Below, one piece after another: positions 41,536 through 49,266 of a DNA stretch of 64,000 nucleotides. Location of the stretch: NCBI GenBank assembly GCA_023663505.1, contig JAMPHH010000007.1, positions 1-64,000 of the forward strand, read 5' to 3'. Positions within the stretch are counted from its first letter, which is position 1, and each line of letters starts with the position of its first letter. The notes below the pieces were generated by a model, which was not told the origin of the DNA, made no database searches, and worked only from the letters and a program-made list of their open reading frames with translations. A program made the position numbers and the translations under genes. The stretch comes from Muribaculum sp. (GTDB lineage: Bacteria; Bacillota; Clostridia; Lachnospirales; Lachnospiraceae).

Positions 41536-44178
41536 TTATTCATTCTCCCTCAGCCGCTCCACAATGGATCTCCCCTTGGTAAACCGATATACAATCAGCG
41601 GCAGCAAGGCTCCCAACAAGAAGAACACGGGTACTGCGCAAAGCACCGGAGCTAATGTATATCGGAAGGAGATAAACCAGAACGTGTTCTCCAGCAAGCC
41701 CTGTACCAACGGTCGAAACGCCAGACACAGCAGCAGCGATAATCCCCCCGCCGAGACAGCGTAGAAGATTCCCTCGTACATCAGCATCTTCTGAAGCTGC
41801 CCGCCTGTCATACCCACGGACTGTAACATGGCAAATTCATGACGTCTCGTGACGATTCCCGTCAAAATGGCGTTAAAGAAATTCAACACGCCCACCAGTC
41901 CCACGATAAAGCTCAGCGCGCCGCCCAATATCAGGAACGTATCCCGAAAGCTCTCAAAATCCTCCCGAAGCAGCGCCTTGCTCTCATACATCACGTCCGA
42001 CGATTCCCCCGCGGTATAATCCGCCAGAAACGCCTCAGCATCCGCCTCCGCCGTCTCGTCCGGCGTGTCGAAGGCATAAAGCATGGCGTGCAGCTCCTGT
42101 CCGGAATCCTGCCGCAGCGCATCACTTGTCAGTATTGCCTTCACAGCATTATTCAAAGAGAAGCGATAGCTTAATCCATACGGGATACCCACAAGGGCAC
42201 AGACCGTATATTCCTCCTCTCTGATCTCCTCCTGAACCTCCCAGAATTCCACGGGTACCTCCTCGCCACAGGGCTCACCCGTGCGGCTGTCAGTAATCGT
42301 ATATTCGGTATAGGTGACAGGAAGTCTGTCCCCAAGGTGCAGATTATCGGACTCAAGCCTCCCGCTATCGTCCATGCTTGCCGCGACCGCAATTGCCTTT
42401 ACAGACGCGTCGCGCAGTGGCGCAAGCTCCCCCTCATAGACCACCAACTTGTCAACCAGCGCATCGTCCAAAGCCTCCACCTGCAAGGTTAATTTCAGCA
42501 GGTCTCCTTGTCTCTGCGCAAGCTCCACCTGCTGCTCCAACACCTCTCCGCCATAAAAGCTGTTTGCCCGAAATACCTCCTCGCTTACCCAACAGTTAGG
42601 AAATGTCTTTAGAGAATATACCGCCCCCTGCAGGGACTCACTTGTATTTTCTCTTATGTCCTCCATGGCATTCTCTGCCAAAGCTGCGTCTTCTTCCATG
42701 CCCTCATAGTGAAAATACTTCGGAGTGCCTACCAAGAAATCCGTCGCGGAAAACTGGGCGATATATTTCTCCGAATCAAAGCTTTCCACGAAAATAACCA
42801 CTATGTTCAGCAATACCACGGCAAGGGAGAGCGACAGCACCACCAAGACGGTCTTCGTGCGGTTTCGTCCAAGATTCGCAAACGCCATCTGTCCAATCCC
42901 CGCCCCTCTGGCAGCGCGCCTTTTATTTGACCTTTTCCTTGACACGGTATTATTTTCCACATATCGAACCGCCTCGACGGGCGTGATCCTCGCCGCCATC
43001 TTACCGGGACGGGAGCAGGAGATCAACACCGTGACCAGAGAGAAAATGATCGCTCCCACAAATATCATGGGTGAAACGCTGTTTTTGGTCACAGATATCG
43101 TGCTGTTTGAAATGACTATAGGGGAGAGCACGCAGCCTGCAGCATAGCCCAGAACGCACCCGATCGGAATCCCCACAACGGACAGGTACAACGCCTGCAG
43201 GCGCACCATACGCCGAAGCTGCCTTGGCGTGGCGCCAATGGTCTTTAACAGTCCGTAAAAACGAATATCCGTGCTGACCGATATCTGAAAAATATTATAG
43301 ATGATCAGATATCCCGTGAAAATAATCAGTATCAGGAATGCCGCAAGCGCAAGTATGGTCGTGGCGTCCAGATTGTTCCCGAGCTCCTCTGTGGAATACC
43401 CCCAGTTCACGCCAATCCTGACGCTGTCCTCCGCATCCCGGTTCAGCCACTGATAGCCAAGATCTGTGTCGATCTCCTTCATGGTCGCTTCAATATTTAA
43501 CCTCGAGGTGAGCATCACGTTCATATCCGTGCGGAATTCCCCGCCCCCCGCCGCCAGATTCTCCTCCTGCATCTGCTCCATATATTCCTGAGAAATATTG
43601 ATATAATGTACAGGCATCAGATTGTCATATTCCCAGAAGCCCACCAGTGTAAACACATCACTTTGCCTCTGTCCCGTATTAAAATCATTGCCCCTTGCAT
43701 AGGTCAGCTCCACCTGCGTGCCGACCTGTGCCGGAAGCCCGAGCTTTCGCAGGGCGGCGGTATCCATGGCAATCTCCATGCCGCTCTCCGGCATACGTCC
43801 CGTTGTGGGGAGCGCATAGCTCCATTTGGTGGTGTTGGCGTCCATCCAGCTAATCTCCGCGGGAACCTTGGCAAAGGGCTCCTCCACGGCAAAGCCGCAG
43901 ACTGTCCTAAGCCCGTATTCCTTCACCTTGGAATGCTTCGCAAGGTTCTCTATCTTGGTCTCGTCCACATCCTTGAAGGTGCCGTGACAATATCCCCCGA
44001 CCTGTCGGAAATTATATTCCTCATAGCTTGCGTTGATAGACATGACAATCGTAAATAAAGATGTAAACAGCATCGTGGTGAGCGCGATGGCAAACACGGC
44101 GATCAGGTTTCTCGTCTTGGACGCCATGAGCTGTCTCATGCTCAGCCTGCGTATACAAGGTCTATTTTTTACATTCAT
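41536..44178 (-). CDS. ABC transporter permease, double FtsX type
   Basis: 880 residues: one N-terminal helix, an extracytoplasmic MacB-like domain, three helices (about 265-400) forming the first FtsX unit, a cytoplasmic loop (RITPVEAVRYVENN, the usual coupling motif), another helix, a second outside domain of about 250 residues, and three C-terminal helices with GIVTRRHEFAMLQSVGMTGGQLQKML. The ATP-binding gene overlaps its start by 4 bases. By family it exports or releases lipids or peptides, or handles antimicrobial peptides; substrate unknown. The nearby two-component genes may control it. Confidence 0.9.
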   Translation of the reverse strand: MNVKNRPCIRRLSMRQLMASKTRNLIAVFAIALTTMLFTSLFTIVMSINASYEEYNFRQVGGYCHGTFKDVDETKIENLAKHSKVKEYGLRTVCGFAVEEPFAKVPAEISWMDANTTKWSYALPTTGRMPESGMEIAMDTAALRKLGLPAQVGTQVELTYARGNDFNTGQRQSDVFTLVGFWEYDNLMPVHYINISQEYMEQMQEENLAAGGGEFRTDMNVMLTSRLNIEATMKEIDTDLGYQWLNRDAEDSVRIGVNWGYSTEELGNNLDATTILALAAFLILIIFTGYLIIYNIFQISVSTDIRFYGLLKTIGATPRQLRRMVRLQALYLSVVGIPIGCVLGYAAGCVLSPIVISNSTISVTKNSVSPMIFVGAIIFSLVTVLISCSRPGKMAARITPVEAVRYVENNTVSRKRSNKRRAARGAGIGQMAFANLGRNRTKTVLVVLSLSLAVVLLNIVVIFVESFDSEKYIAQFSATDFLVGTPKYFHYEGMEEDAALAENAMEDIRENTSESLQGAVYSLKTFPNCWVSEEVFRANSFYGGEVLEQQVELAQRQGDLLKLTLQVEALDDALVDKLVVYEGELAPLRDASVKAIAVAASMDDSGRLESDNLHLGDRLPVTYTEYTITDSRTGEPCGEEVPVEFWEVQEEIREEEYTVCALVGIPYGLSYRFSLNNAVKAILTSDALRQDSGQELHAMLYAFDTPDETAEADAEAFLADYTAGESSDVMYESKALLREDFESFRDTFLILGGALSFIVGLVGVLNFFNAILTGIVTRRHEFAMLQSVGMTGGQLQKMLMYEGIFYAVSAGGLSLLLCLAFRPLVQGLLENTFWFISFRYTLAPVLCAVPVFFLLGALLPLIVYRFTKGRSIVERLRENE

Positions 44179-44855
44179 GGTCTGTCCTCCCGTGTCACGA
44201 TCCTGCCGTCCTCTATGCGAATGGTGCGGTCGGCAAGCTGGGCGATCTCCTCGTTGTGGGTGATCATTACTATGGTCTGAGAATATTTCTGACTGGTGAC
44301 CTTCATCAGACTCAGCACGTCCTGACTGGTCTTGGAATCCAGATTGCCTGTCGGCTCGTCCGCAAGGATAATCGCAGGCTTAGCCGCCAAAGCCCTCGCA
44401 ATCGCCACGCGCTGCTGCTGCCCGCCGGAGAGATTGTTGGGCAGATTGTTCAGCTTGCTGTCAAGCCCCAGAGTCTCGATGATGCTGTCAATGTATTCCC
44501 CGTCCGGCTGCTTGCCGTCAAGCTGTATCGGAAGCACGATATTCTCATATACATTCAACACTGGAACCAGATTATAATTCTGGAACACGAAGCCGATCTT
44601 CCTGCGTCTGAAAATCGTCAACTGCTCGTCCTTTAGCGTAAAAATCTCCTTGCCGTCCACCGCGACCGTCCCGCTGCTGGGTCTGTCCAATCCGCCCAGC
44701 ATATGTAAAAGCGTGGATTTGCCGCTGCCTGAGGTTCCCACCACAGCCACGAACTCGCCCTTTTCCACCGTAAAATTCACCCCGTCCAAGGCATGAACCG
44801 CCGTCTCCCCCGAACCGTAAATCTTCTTTAGATCCTTCGCCTGTAAAATCTGCAT
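44175..44855 (-). CDS. ABC transporter ATP-binding protein, LolD/MacB type
   Basis: 226 residues: Walker A GTSGSGKSTLL, Q-loop FVFQNYNLVP, signature LSGGQQQRVAIARAL, Walker B ILADEPTGNLD, His switch MITHNEE. Start at the ATG 44855 after AAAGGAG with six bases spacing. It drives the FtsX-type permease encoded next. Confidence 0.95.
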   Translation of the reverse strand: MQILQAKDLKKIYGSGETAVHALDGVNFTVEKGEFVAVVGTSGSGKSTLLHMLGGLDRPSSGTVAVDGKEIFTLKDEQLTIFRRRKIGFVFQNYNLVPVLNVYENIVLPIQLDGKQPDGEYIDSIIETLGLDSKLNNLPNNLSGGQQQRVAIARALAAKPAIILADEPTGNLDSKTSQDVLSLMKVTSQKYSQTIVMITHNEEIAQLADRTIRIEDGRIVTREDRP

Positions 44856-44946
44856 AGAACGCTCCTTTCCATATGGCACTGATTTCTTGCTACATACAGA
44901 TTATCTCATAAAAATCTTTCTCAATTCTTTCATGGGGAAAAACATT

Positions 44947-44963
44947 CTTACAGTTTTGTAAGA
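44947..44963. repeat. TTACA/TGTAA dyad, copy A (17-bp direct repeat)
   Basis: CTTACAGTTTTGTAAGA, an inverted repeat with 4-base centre, about 92 bases before the ABC gene start. Identical to 46185-46201. It may bind the response regulator; it also marks one end of the inserted toxin-antitoxin segment. Confidence 0.65.
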
Positions 44964-45091
44964 TTCAGATGTTTAGAATATGCTTCCAAAAGATACTCCG
45001 GATACTTCTGCGGATTTAAGGTGTTGGCGCACACCGTCTCTAAAAGAGAATACAATTCATATACTCTTTCCAAAAATCTACCTAATCGCAC
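44948..45091 (-). CDS. possible 47-aa small protein after the DUF3368 gene
   Basis: A GTG start at 45091 lies nine bases after AGGAG, directly past the DUF3368 stop. The frame reads MRLGRFLERVYELYSLLETV and continues to a TAA inside dyad A. The composition looks like a real helical protein, but no relative is known to me. Either a third gene of the cassette or the remnant of a longer gene. Confidence 0.45.
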   Translation of the reverse strand: MRLGRFLERVYELYSLLETVCANTLNPQKYPEYLLEAYSKHLNLTKL

Positions 45092-45110
45092 GTAAAAGTG
45101 CTCCTAATTT

Positions 45111-45605
45111 TTATCTCTTTATATGCTCCCTCATAATATCAAACAACCCCTTGCTTATTCTCACATTGGTTTCTTTCAATCTCTCAATGCACTCCTCAAT
45201 GTCTCCTGTACTAAGCATTCCCTCATCAAAGGCTTTCATCAGCAGACCAATCGTTCCCGTAATTGGCAGCCCCATTTTCTTTGCCACACCCCTGCCCTTA
45301 TGTTCATCCATAACCAGCAAATATGCTTTCCTGTTATTCGCCATAACAATCGCTTCGCTCTCCCCTGCATCCAAACCAGACACCTCCTGCAGAATCATTA
45401 CAGCAACTTCATTGTCAACCTTTTCTACTTCCAGAAAATCACTATCCATTACCTGAGAAGCCTCTGCCACAAACTTTTCATTAGCTGTCAATTCCATATA
45501 TACAGCATTAGGAATAAGTACCTTCCCATATAAGTGCTTTAAAATATCCAAATGCCCCATCTTCATCAAGGTAATAATCGGTGTGGTATCAGAAACAATC
45601 AGCAT
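45111..45605 (-). CDS. DUF3368 PIN-like toxin
   Basis: 164 residues with the PIN-domain pattern: MLIVSDTTPIITL (first Asp), LTANEKFVAEA, GLDAGESEAIVMANN (Glu, Asp) and LLVMDEHKGRGVA (Asp-Glu). DUF3368 proteins are predicted VapC-like RNases paired with UPF0175 antitoxins. The gene overlaps the UPF0175 gene by 7 bases. AT-rich compared with the flanking two-component and ABC genes, which suggests recent gain. Confidence 0.85.
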   Translation of the reverse strand: MLIVSDTTPIITLMKMGHLDILKHLYGKVLIPNAVYMELTANEKFVAEASQVMDSDFLEVEKVDNEVAVMILQEVSGLDAGESEAIVMANNRKAYLLVMDEHKGRGVAKKMGLPITGTIGLLMKAFDEGMLSTGDIEECIERLKETNVRISKGLFDIMREHIKR

Positions 45606-45883
45606 ACTGCCACGCTCCCAACTTTATTAAGAGTTGCCAAATCCTCTGCAAGTTCATCTTCAGTCATATCAAAATATGCAATCCCCAGTGAACCATATAA
45701 TTCAATCAACTCCATTTTGGGTATACCAAGCATTTCTGCCGCCTTTCCATGCGATATGGTGTCGCTCTTTATATATGGATATAATAGCATGGCATTTCTA
45801 AGCAAAACCGCACTGTCCCCCTCCACATCTGCATACGGTACCACTGCTTCCGGTACATTGATTTCTATCTGTTTCATTGTCAT
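45599..45883 (-). CDS. UPF0175 family antitoxin
   Basis: 94 residues in the preferred frame start (ATG 45883, nine bases after AAGGAG; ATGs at 45892 and 45877 are also in frame). AAEMLGIPKMELIELYGSLGIAYFDMTEDELAEDL is the UPF0175 (PF03683) core, a helix-turn-helix-like segment followed by the toxin-binding tail. Typical partner of DUF3368. Confidence 0.85.
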   Translation of the reverse strand: MTMKQIEINVPEAVVPYADVEGDSAVLLRNAMLLYPYIKSDTISHGKAAEMLGIPKMELIELYGSLGIAYFDMTEDELAEDLATLNKVGSVAVC

Positions 45884-45896
45884 AATCATCATCTCC

Positions 45897-46031
45897 TTAA
45901 CAAAGTAAATATGGTTTTTCGTCTATTATCTTGTACTGATTTGCCATGCAATATTCATCCTGATTCAAACCGCCATACCCCTTGATACTTATACATAAAA
46001 TCTTACCATAGCACCACACATTTTTCCACAA
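45897..46031 (-). CDS. possible short open frame before the UPF0175 gene
   Basis: In-frame codons from TTG 46031 (or GTG 46019) read LWKNVWCYGKILCISIKGYGG and then MANQYKIIDEKPYLLC, ending in a TAA that overlaps the AAGGAG of the antitoxin gene. The overlap hints at coupling, but no clear start site or relative supports it; it may be a remnant. The rest of the 45893-46236 gap holds only the two dyads. Confidence 0.25.
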   Translation of the reverse strand: MWKNVWCYGKILCISIKGYGGLNQDEYCMANQYKIIDEKPYLLC

Positions 46032-46141
46032 CTTTCTATGATAATTTTTCTAATCCACACCATGGGTAAAAAATCCCCCTTTTTCAAATTAGAACTCTTT
46101 TGATTTTATGTAAATATCGTGTATATTTCCCATTCGCAACT

Positions 46142-46201
46142 TTTACAATGCTTGTAAACACCGGATTCTATAAGAAAATTTATCCTTACAGTTTTGTAAG
46201 A
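46142..46201. promoter_or_regulatory. two TTACA/TGTAA dyads upstream of the toxin-antitoxin genes
   Basis: TTTACA-N5-TGTAAA (46142-46158) and CTTACAGTTTTGTAAGA (46185-46201), 43 bases apart (about four helical turns). The second is identical to the dyad before the ABC genes. Such tandem dyads suit an OmpR-type regulator, and one is encoded next door; binding is inferred. Confidence 0.5.
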
Positions 46202-46236
46202 ATGGGAAATTTTTTAGAAGAAGTGGTGTTAGGATT

Positions 46237-47145
46237 TCATTTGGGCAGGAAGATTGAGAACGTGCTCCCCTTCCCTTCAACAGATGTCAGCTTGATATAG
46301 CCGCCCTCCCCTGCGATGATCTGTCTGGCGAAATAGAGTCCGATTCCCACGCCCTCTTGGTCTCTCACGCTCTCGGAGCGGTAGAATCTTGTGAATATTT
46401 TCGCCTGCTCTCCCTCGGCAATGCCTATCCCGCTGTCAGTGACGTCAATCCGCACAAACATATCATAATCCGTCACGGTGATTGCAATACTCCCCCGCTC
46501 GGTATACTTCATTGCATTGTCCACGATATTGCACAGCGCCTCCGCCGTCCACTTCGGGTCATATTGCGCATAAGTCTCTGTGTTCTCCACACGCAAATCC
46601 AGCCCCTTATCCCCCGCCTTGGCAGCGAATTGCTCAAGGACGCCTTGCAGCATGGGCTGTATAGGCTCCCGCCTTGGAGAAAGGGTCAGAATACCGTTCT
46701 CCAATCGGGAAAGCTTCACAAGGGAATCGATCAGGAAACGCAGATTTTCTATCTGGTCATGTAGCGCCTCCACATTGCCCCGCATGTCCTCGGACAGCTC
46801 TCCTTCCTCCAAAAGCTCGCAATACAGGATCAGATTGGCTAAAGGGGTCTTGGTCTGATGAGAGATATCCGCGATCAGCGTCTTTATTTTATCCTTTTCC
46901 ATGGCGACATTTCGAGCGGAGACAGCGGAGGCGGACAGATAGTGGGCGAACTTGGTCTCCAATGCCGACAGCCTGCTCTCGTCAAATCGGTTTTCCACAA
47001 AATCCCCCTCCATGGCAGCGTCCAACATCTTCTCAATGCTATCCATTGTCCTCTTAGTGCGTCTGCTGTTTCGGATTATCACAAGCGCCGCCAAAACCAC
47101 ACTGATCACAGCCGCCGACACCGGGATCCACATCTCGTTACTCAT
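46237..47145 (-). CDS. sensor histidine kinase, short-anchor type
   Basis: 302 residues. A single N-terminal helix (about 5-24) and no outside sensor domain, then a coiled linker, HisKA with DISHQTKTPLANL (His followed by KTP) and HATPase_c with NIVDNAMKYTE, DSGIGI and GVGIGLYFAR. The lack of a sensor domain suggests that it reads an accessory membrane protein, often an FtsX-type ABC transporter in Firmicutes. Overlaps the regulator gene by 8 bases. Confidence 0.93.
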   Translation of the reverse strand: MSNEMWIPVSAAVISVVLAALVIIRNSRRTKRTMDSIEKMLDAAMEGDFVENRFDESRLSALETKFAHYLSASAVSARNVAMEKDKIKTLIADISHQTKTPLANLILYCELLEEGELSEDMRGNVEALHDQIENLRFLIDSLVKLSRLENGILTLSPRREPIQPMLQGVLEQFAAKAGDKGLDLRVENTETYAQYDPKWTAEALCNIVDNAMKYTERGSIAITVTDYDMFVRIDVTDSGIGIAEGEQAKIFTRFYRSESVRDQEGVGIGLYFARQIIAGEGGYIKLTSVEGKGSTFSIFLPK

Positions 47146-47827
47146 GCTCCTTCACCCAACTATAACCGATTCCATAAATGGTCTTGATATCGTCCCATGC
47201 CCCCAATTTATCGCGCAGTCTCTTAACCGCCACGGATAGCGCGTTTTCATCTACATACTCCGTGCCGTCCCAGACATGCTCCAACAGATTCTGCCTGCTC
47301 ATGACGAGCCCCTGATTCTCCACCAAAAGCCACAGCAGCCTTTGCTCTGTCTTACTAAGCTCCACGGGAATGCCGTCCGCGCGAAAGCTCATATTGTCAA
47401 AATCAAACTCAAACCGTCCAAGCTGATAAAACCTGCGCCCGCCTGACACATTCTCTGCTGCCACGCCCGCCTTCCTAAGCTGAGTGTTGACCCTAGCCCG
47501 CAATACGGACAGGGAGAAGGGCTTGGTGATATAATCGTCCGCCCCCTGCTCCAAGCCCTCCACAATATCCATATCAGTGTCATTGGCAGTCAACAGTATC
47601 ACAGGCATCATCGGGGTATCCGTCTTAATCTCCCGCAGCAGGTCAAGCCCGCTCCCATCAGGAAGATTCACGTCTAAAATCACCAGAGACACGCTCCCGC
47701 ACAAAAGCTGTTCCCTTGCTGTCCTGAGATTCGGACATGCCACCACCTGCCTGTTTTCCATTTTCAACGCCTTGCACAGACCTTGATTCAAACCAATATC
47801 ATCTTCGATGATCAAAAGCTGTTCCAT
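47138..47827 (-). CDS. OmpR/PhoB family response regulator
   Basis: 229 residues. Receiver domain with IIEDD, the phospho-Asp in VILDVNLPDG, LTAND and KPFS; winged-helix output domain with LSKTEQRLLWLLVEN and NALSVAVKRLRDKLG. The ATG at 47827 follows GAGGG by seven bases. Paired with the kinase; probably controls the ABC genes beyond the toxin-antitoxin cassette. Confidence 0.94.
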   Translation of the reverse strand: MEQLLIIEDDIGLNQGLCKALKMENRQVVACPNLRTAREQLLCGSVSLVILDVNLPDGSGLDLLREIKTDTPMMPVILLTANDTDMDIVEGLEQGADDYITKPFSLSVLRARVNTQLRKAGVAAENVSGGRRFYQLGRFEFDFDNMSFRADGIPVELSKTEQRLLWLLVENQGLVMSRQNLLEHVWDGTEYVDENALSVAVKRLRDKLGAWDDIKTIYGIGYSWVKEHE

Positions 47828-47898
47828 GTATGCACCCTCGCCAAACGATAACAAGAGCAGCCACCCTTGCAACAAATGACTGCTCCCTTAACCTGCTC

Positions 47899-49080
47899 TT
47901 ATTTCCAGAATTTCTTCTTTTTGCCGCCGCCCTCCTTGGCGTCCTTGCCGTTCTCCGAAGAAGGCTCCTCCGACTGCTTTGTGGCGTTTAGGGAATCTCC
48001 CGTCAACGCGTCAAACTGCTTGAGCAATTCCTTTGCCTCCGGCTTTAATTTATCAGGCACAGTCACCACAAGCGTCACATAATGGTCGCCGCGGACGTCC
48101 TTATTGCGCAGCGAGGGAACGCCCTTCCCCCTCAAACGCACCTTGGTATCCGTCTGGGTGCCTGCCTTCACGTCATAGATCACCTTGCCGTCCACCGTGT
48201 CAATATAGATCTCGCCGCCCAGTGTCGCCACCGCAAAGGAAACGGGAACCGTCGAATAGATATTGACGTCCTGCCGTTGGAAAATAGGGTGTCTTCCCAC
48301 GATCACCTCCACCAGTACATCGCCTCTGGGACCGCCGTTCGTACCGGGCTCTCCCAGTCCCGGCTGACGCACGGACTGCCCGTTGTCGATACCCGCGGGA
48401 ATCTCCACAGAGTATCTTTTCTTCATGGGAATGTATCCTGTACCATAGCAGTCCGCGCATTTGTCCTTGATCACCTTACCCGTTCCCTGACACTCGGGAC
48501 AGGTCTGCACCTCGCGGATCATTCCGCCAAAGAAAGCCTGCCTCGTAACCGTCTTCTGACCTCTGCCGCCGCAGGCAGTACAGGTCTCGGGACTGGTTCC
48601 GGGCTTTGCGCCGCTGCCGTTACAGGTTTTACATATTTCCTTGACGGTCAGCTCAATCTCCTTGCTGCAGCCAAACACTGCCTCCTCAAAGGTGATTCGC
48701 ACGCTGGTGCGGAGATTGGCGCCCTTCATGGGACCGTTGCTGCGCGCGCTGCTTCTGCGCCCGCCGCCAAAGAAGTCGCCAAAGATATCGCCAAAAATAT
48801 CGTTAAAATCCATACCACTGAAATCGAATCCTCCGCCGCCCGCACCACCATCGAAGGCAGCATGACCAAATTGGTCATACTGCTTCTTCTTCTCGGGGTC
48901 ACTCAGCACGGCATACGCCTCTGACGCTTCTTTAAATTTCTTCTCAGCCTCGGCATCACCGGGATTCATATCAGGGTGGTACTTCTTTGCGAGAACACGG
49001 TACGCTTTTTTAATCGCAGCCTCGTCAGCGTTTTTGTCTACGCCCAGAACTTCATAATAATCTCGTTTCTGCTCTGCCAT
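47899..49080 (-). CDS. dnaJ: chaperone DnaJ
   Basis: Hsp40 co-chaperone that stimulates DnaK. J domain with HPD (KYHPDMNPG), Gly/Phe-rich linker (GGGGFDFSGMDFNDIFGD), zinc finger with four CxxCxGxG-like repeats (CKTCNGSGAKPG, CTACGGRGQ, CPECQGTGK, CADCYGTGY) and the C-terminal substrate domain. 393 residues with a Lys-rich end. Last gene of the hrcA operon; the 186-base gap from dnaK contains a double hairpin. Confidence 0.97.
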   Translation of the reverse strand: MAEQKRDYYEVLGVDKNADEAAIKKAYRVLAKKYHPDMNPGDAEAEKKFKEASEAYAVLSDPEKKKQYDQFGHAAFDGGAGGGGFDFSGMDFNDIFGDIFGDFFGGGRRSSARSNGPMKGANLRTSVRITFEEAVFGCSKEIELTVKEICKTCNGSGAKPGTSPETCTACGGRGQKTVTRQAFFGGMIREVQTCPECQGTGKVIKDKCADCYGTGYIPMKKRYSVEIPAGIDNGQSVRQPGLGEPGTNGGPRGDVLVEVIVGRHPIFQRQDVNIYSTVPVSFAVATLGGEIYIDTVDGKVIYDVKAGTQTDTKVRLRGKGVPSLRNKDVRGDHYVTLVVTVPDKLKPEAKELLKQFDALTGDSLNATKQSEEPSSENGKDAKEGGGKKKKFWK

Positions 49081-49174
49081 GGTATTCAACCTTTCCTAAC
49101 ATACTTTCCTACTTTCACATTTCCCGTCATGCCTGCGCAGCAGGCACAGACAATCCATGAACCAGTGCAAATCC

Positions 49175-49259
49175 GGAAGAATCCGCTTGCGGATTCTTCC
49201 CGGAATGACTTAGATTTTCTTAGGTCAGATCCTTCTGACCTTAGAAAATCTTCATTCCG
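49175..49259. repeat. double-hairpin element between dnaK and dnaJ
   Basis: On the minus strand a long hairpin (CGGAATGA/TCATTCCG outer, about 18-bp inner arms with one mismatch, 49201-49259) is followed by a perfect 12-bp hairpin (GGAAGAATCCGC, 2-base loop, 49175-49200). Same layout and nearly the same second hairpin as 6967-7049. Confidence 0.8.
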
Positions 49260-49266
49260 TTCACAT

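Noticed and set aside
46100..46300. 66-aa plus-strand open frame
   Set aside because: It runs into the kinase gene on the other strand, has no ribosome site and covers the regulatory dyads.
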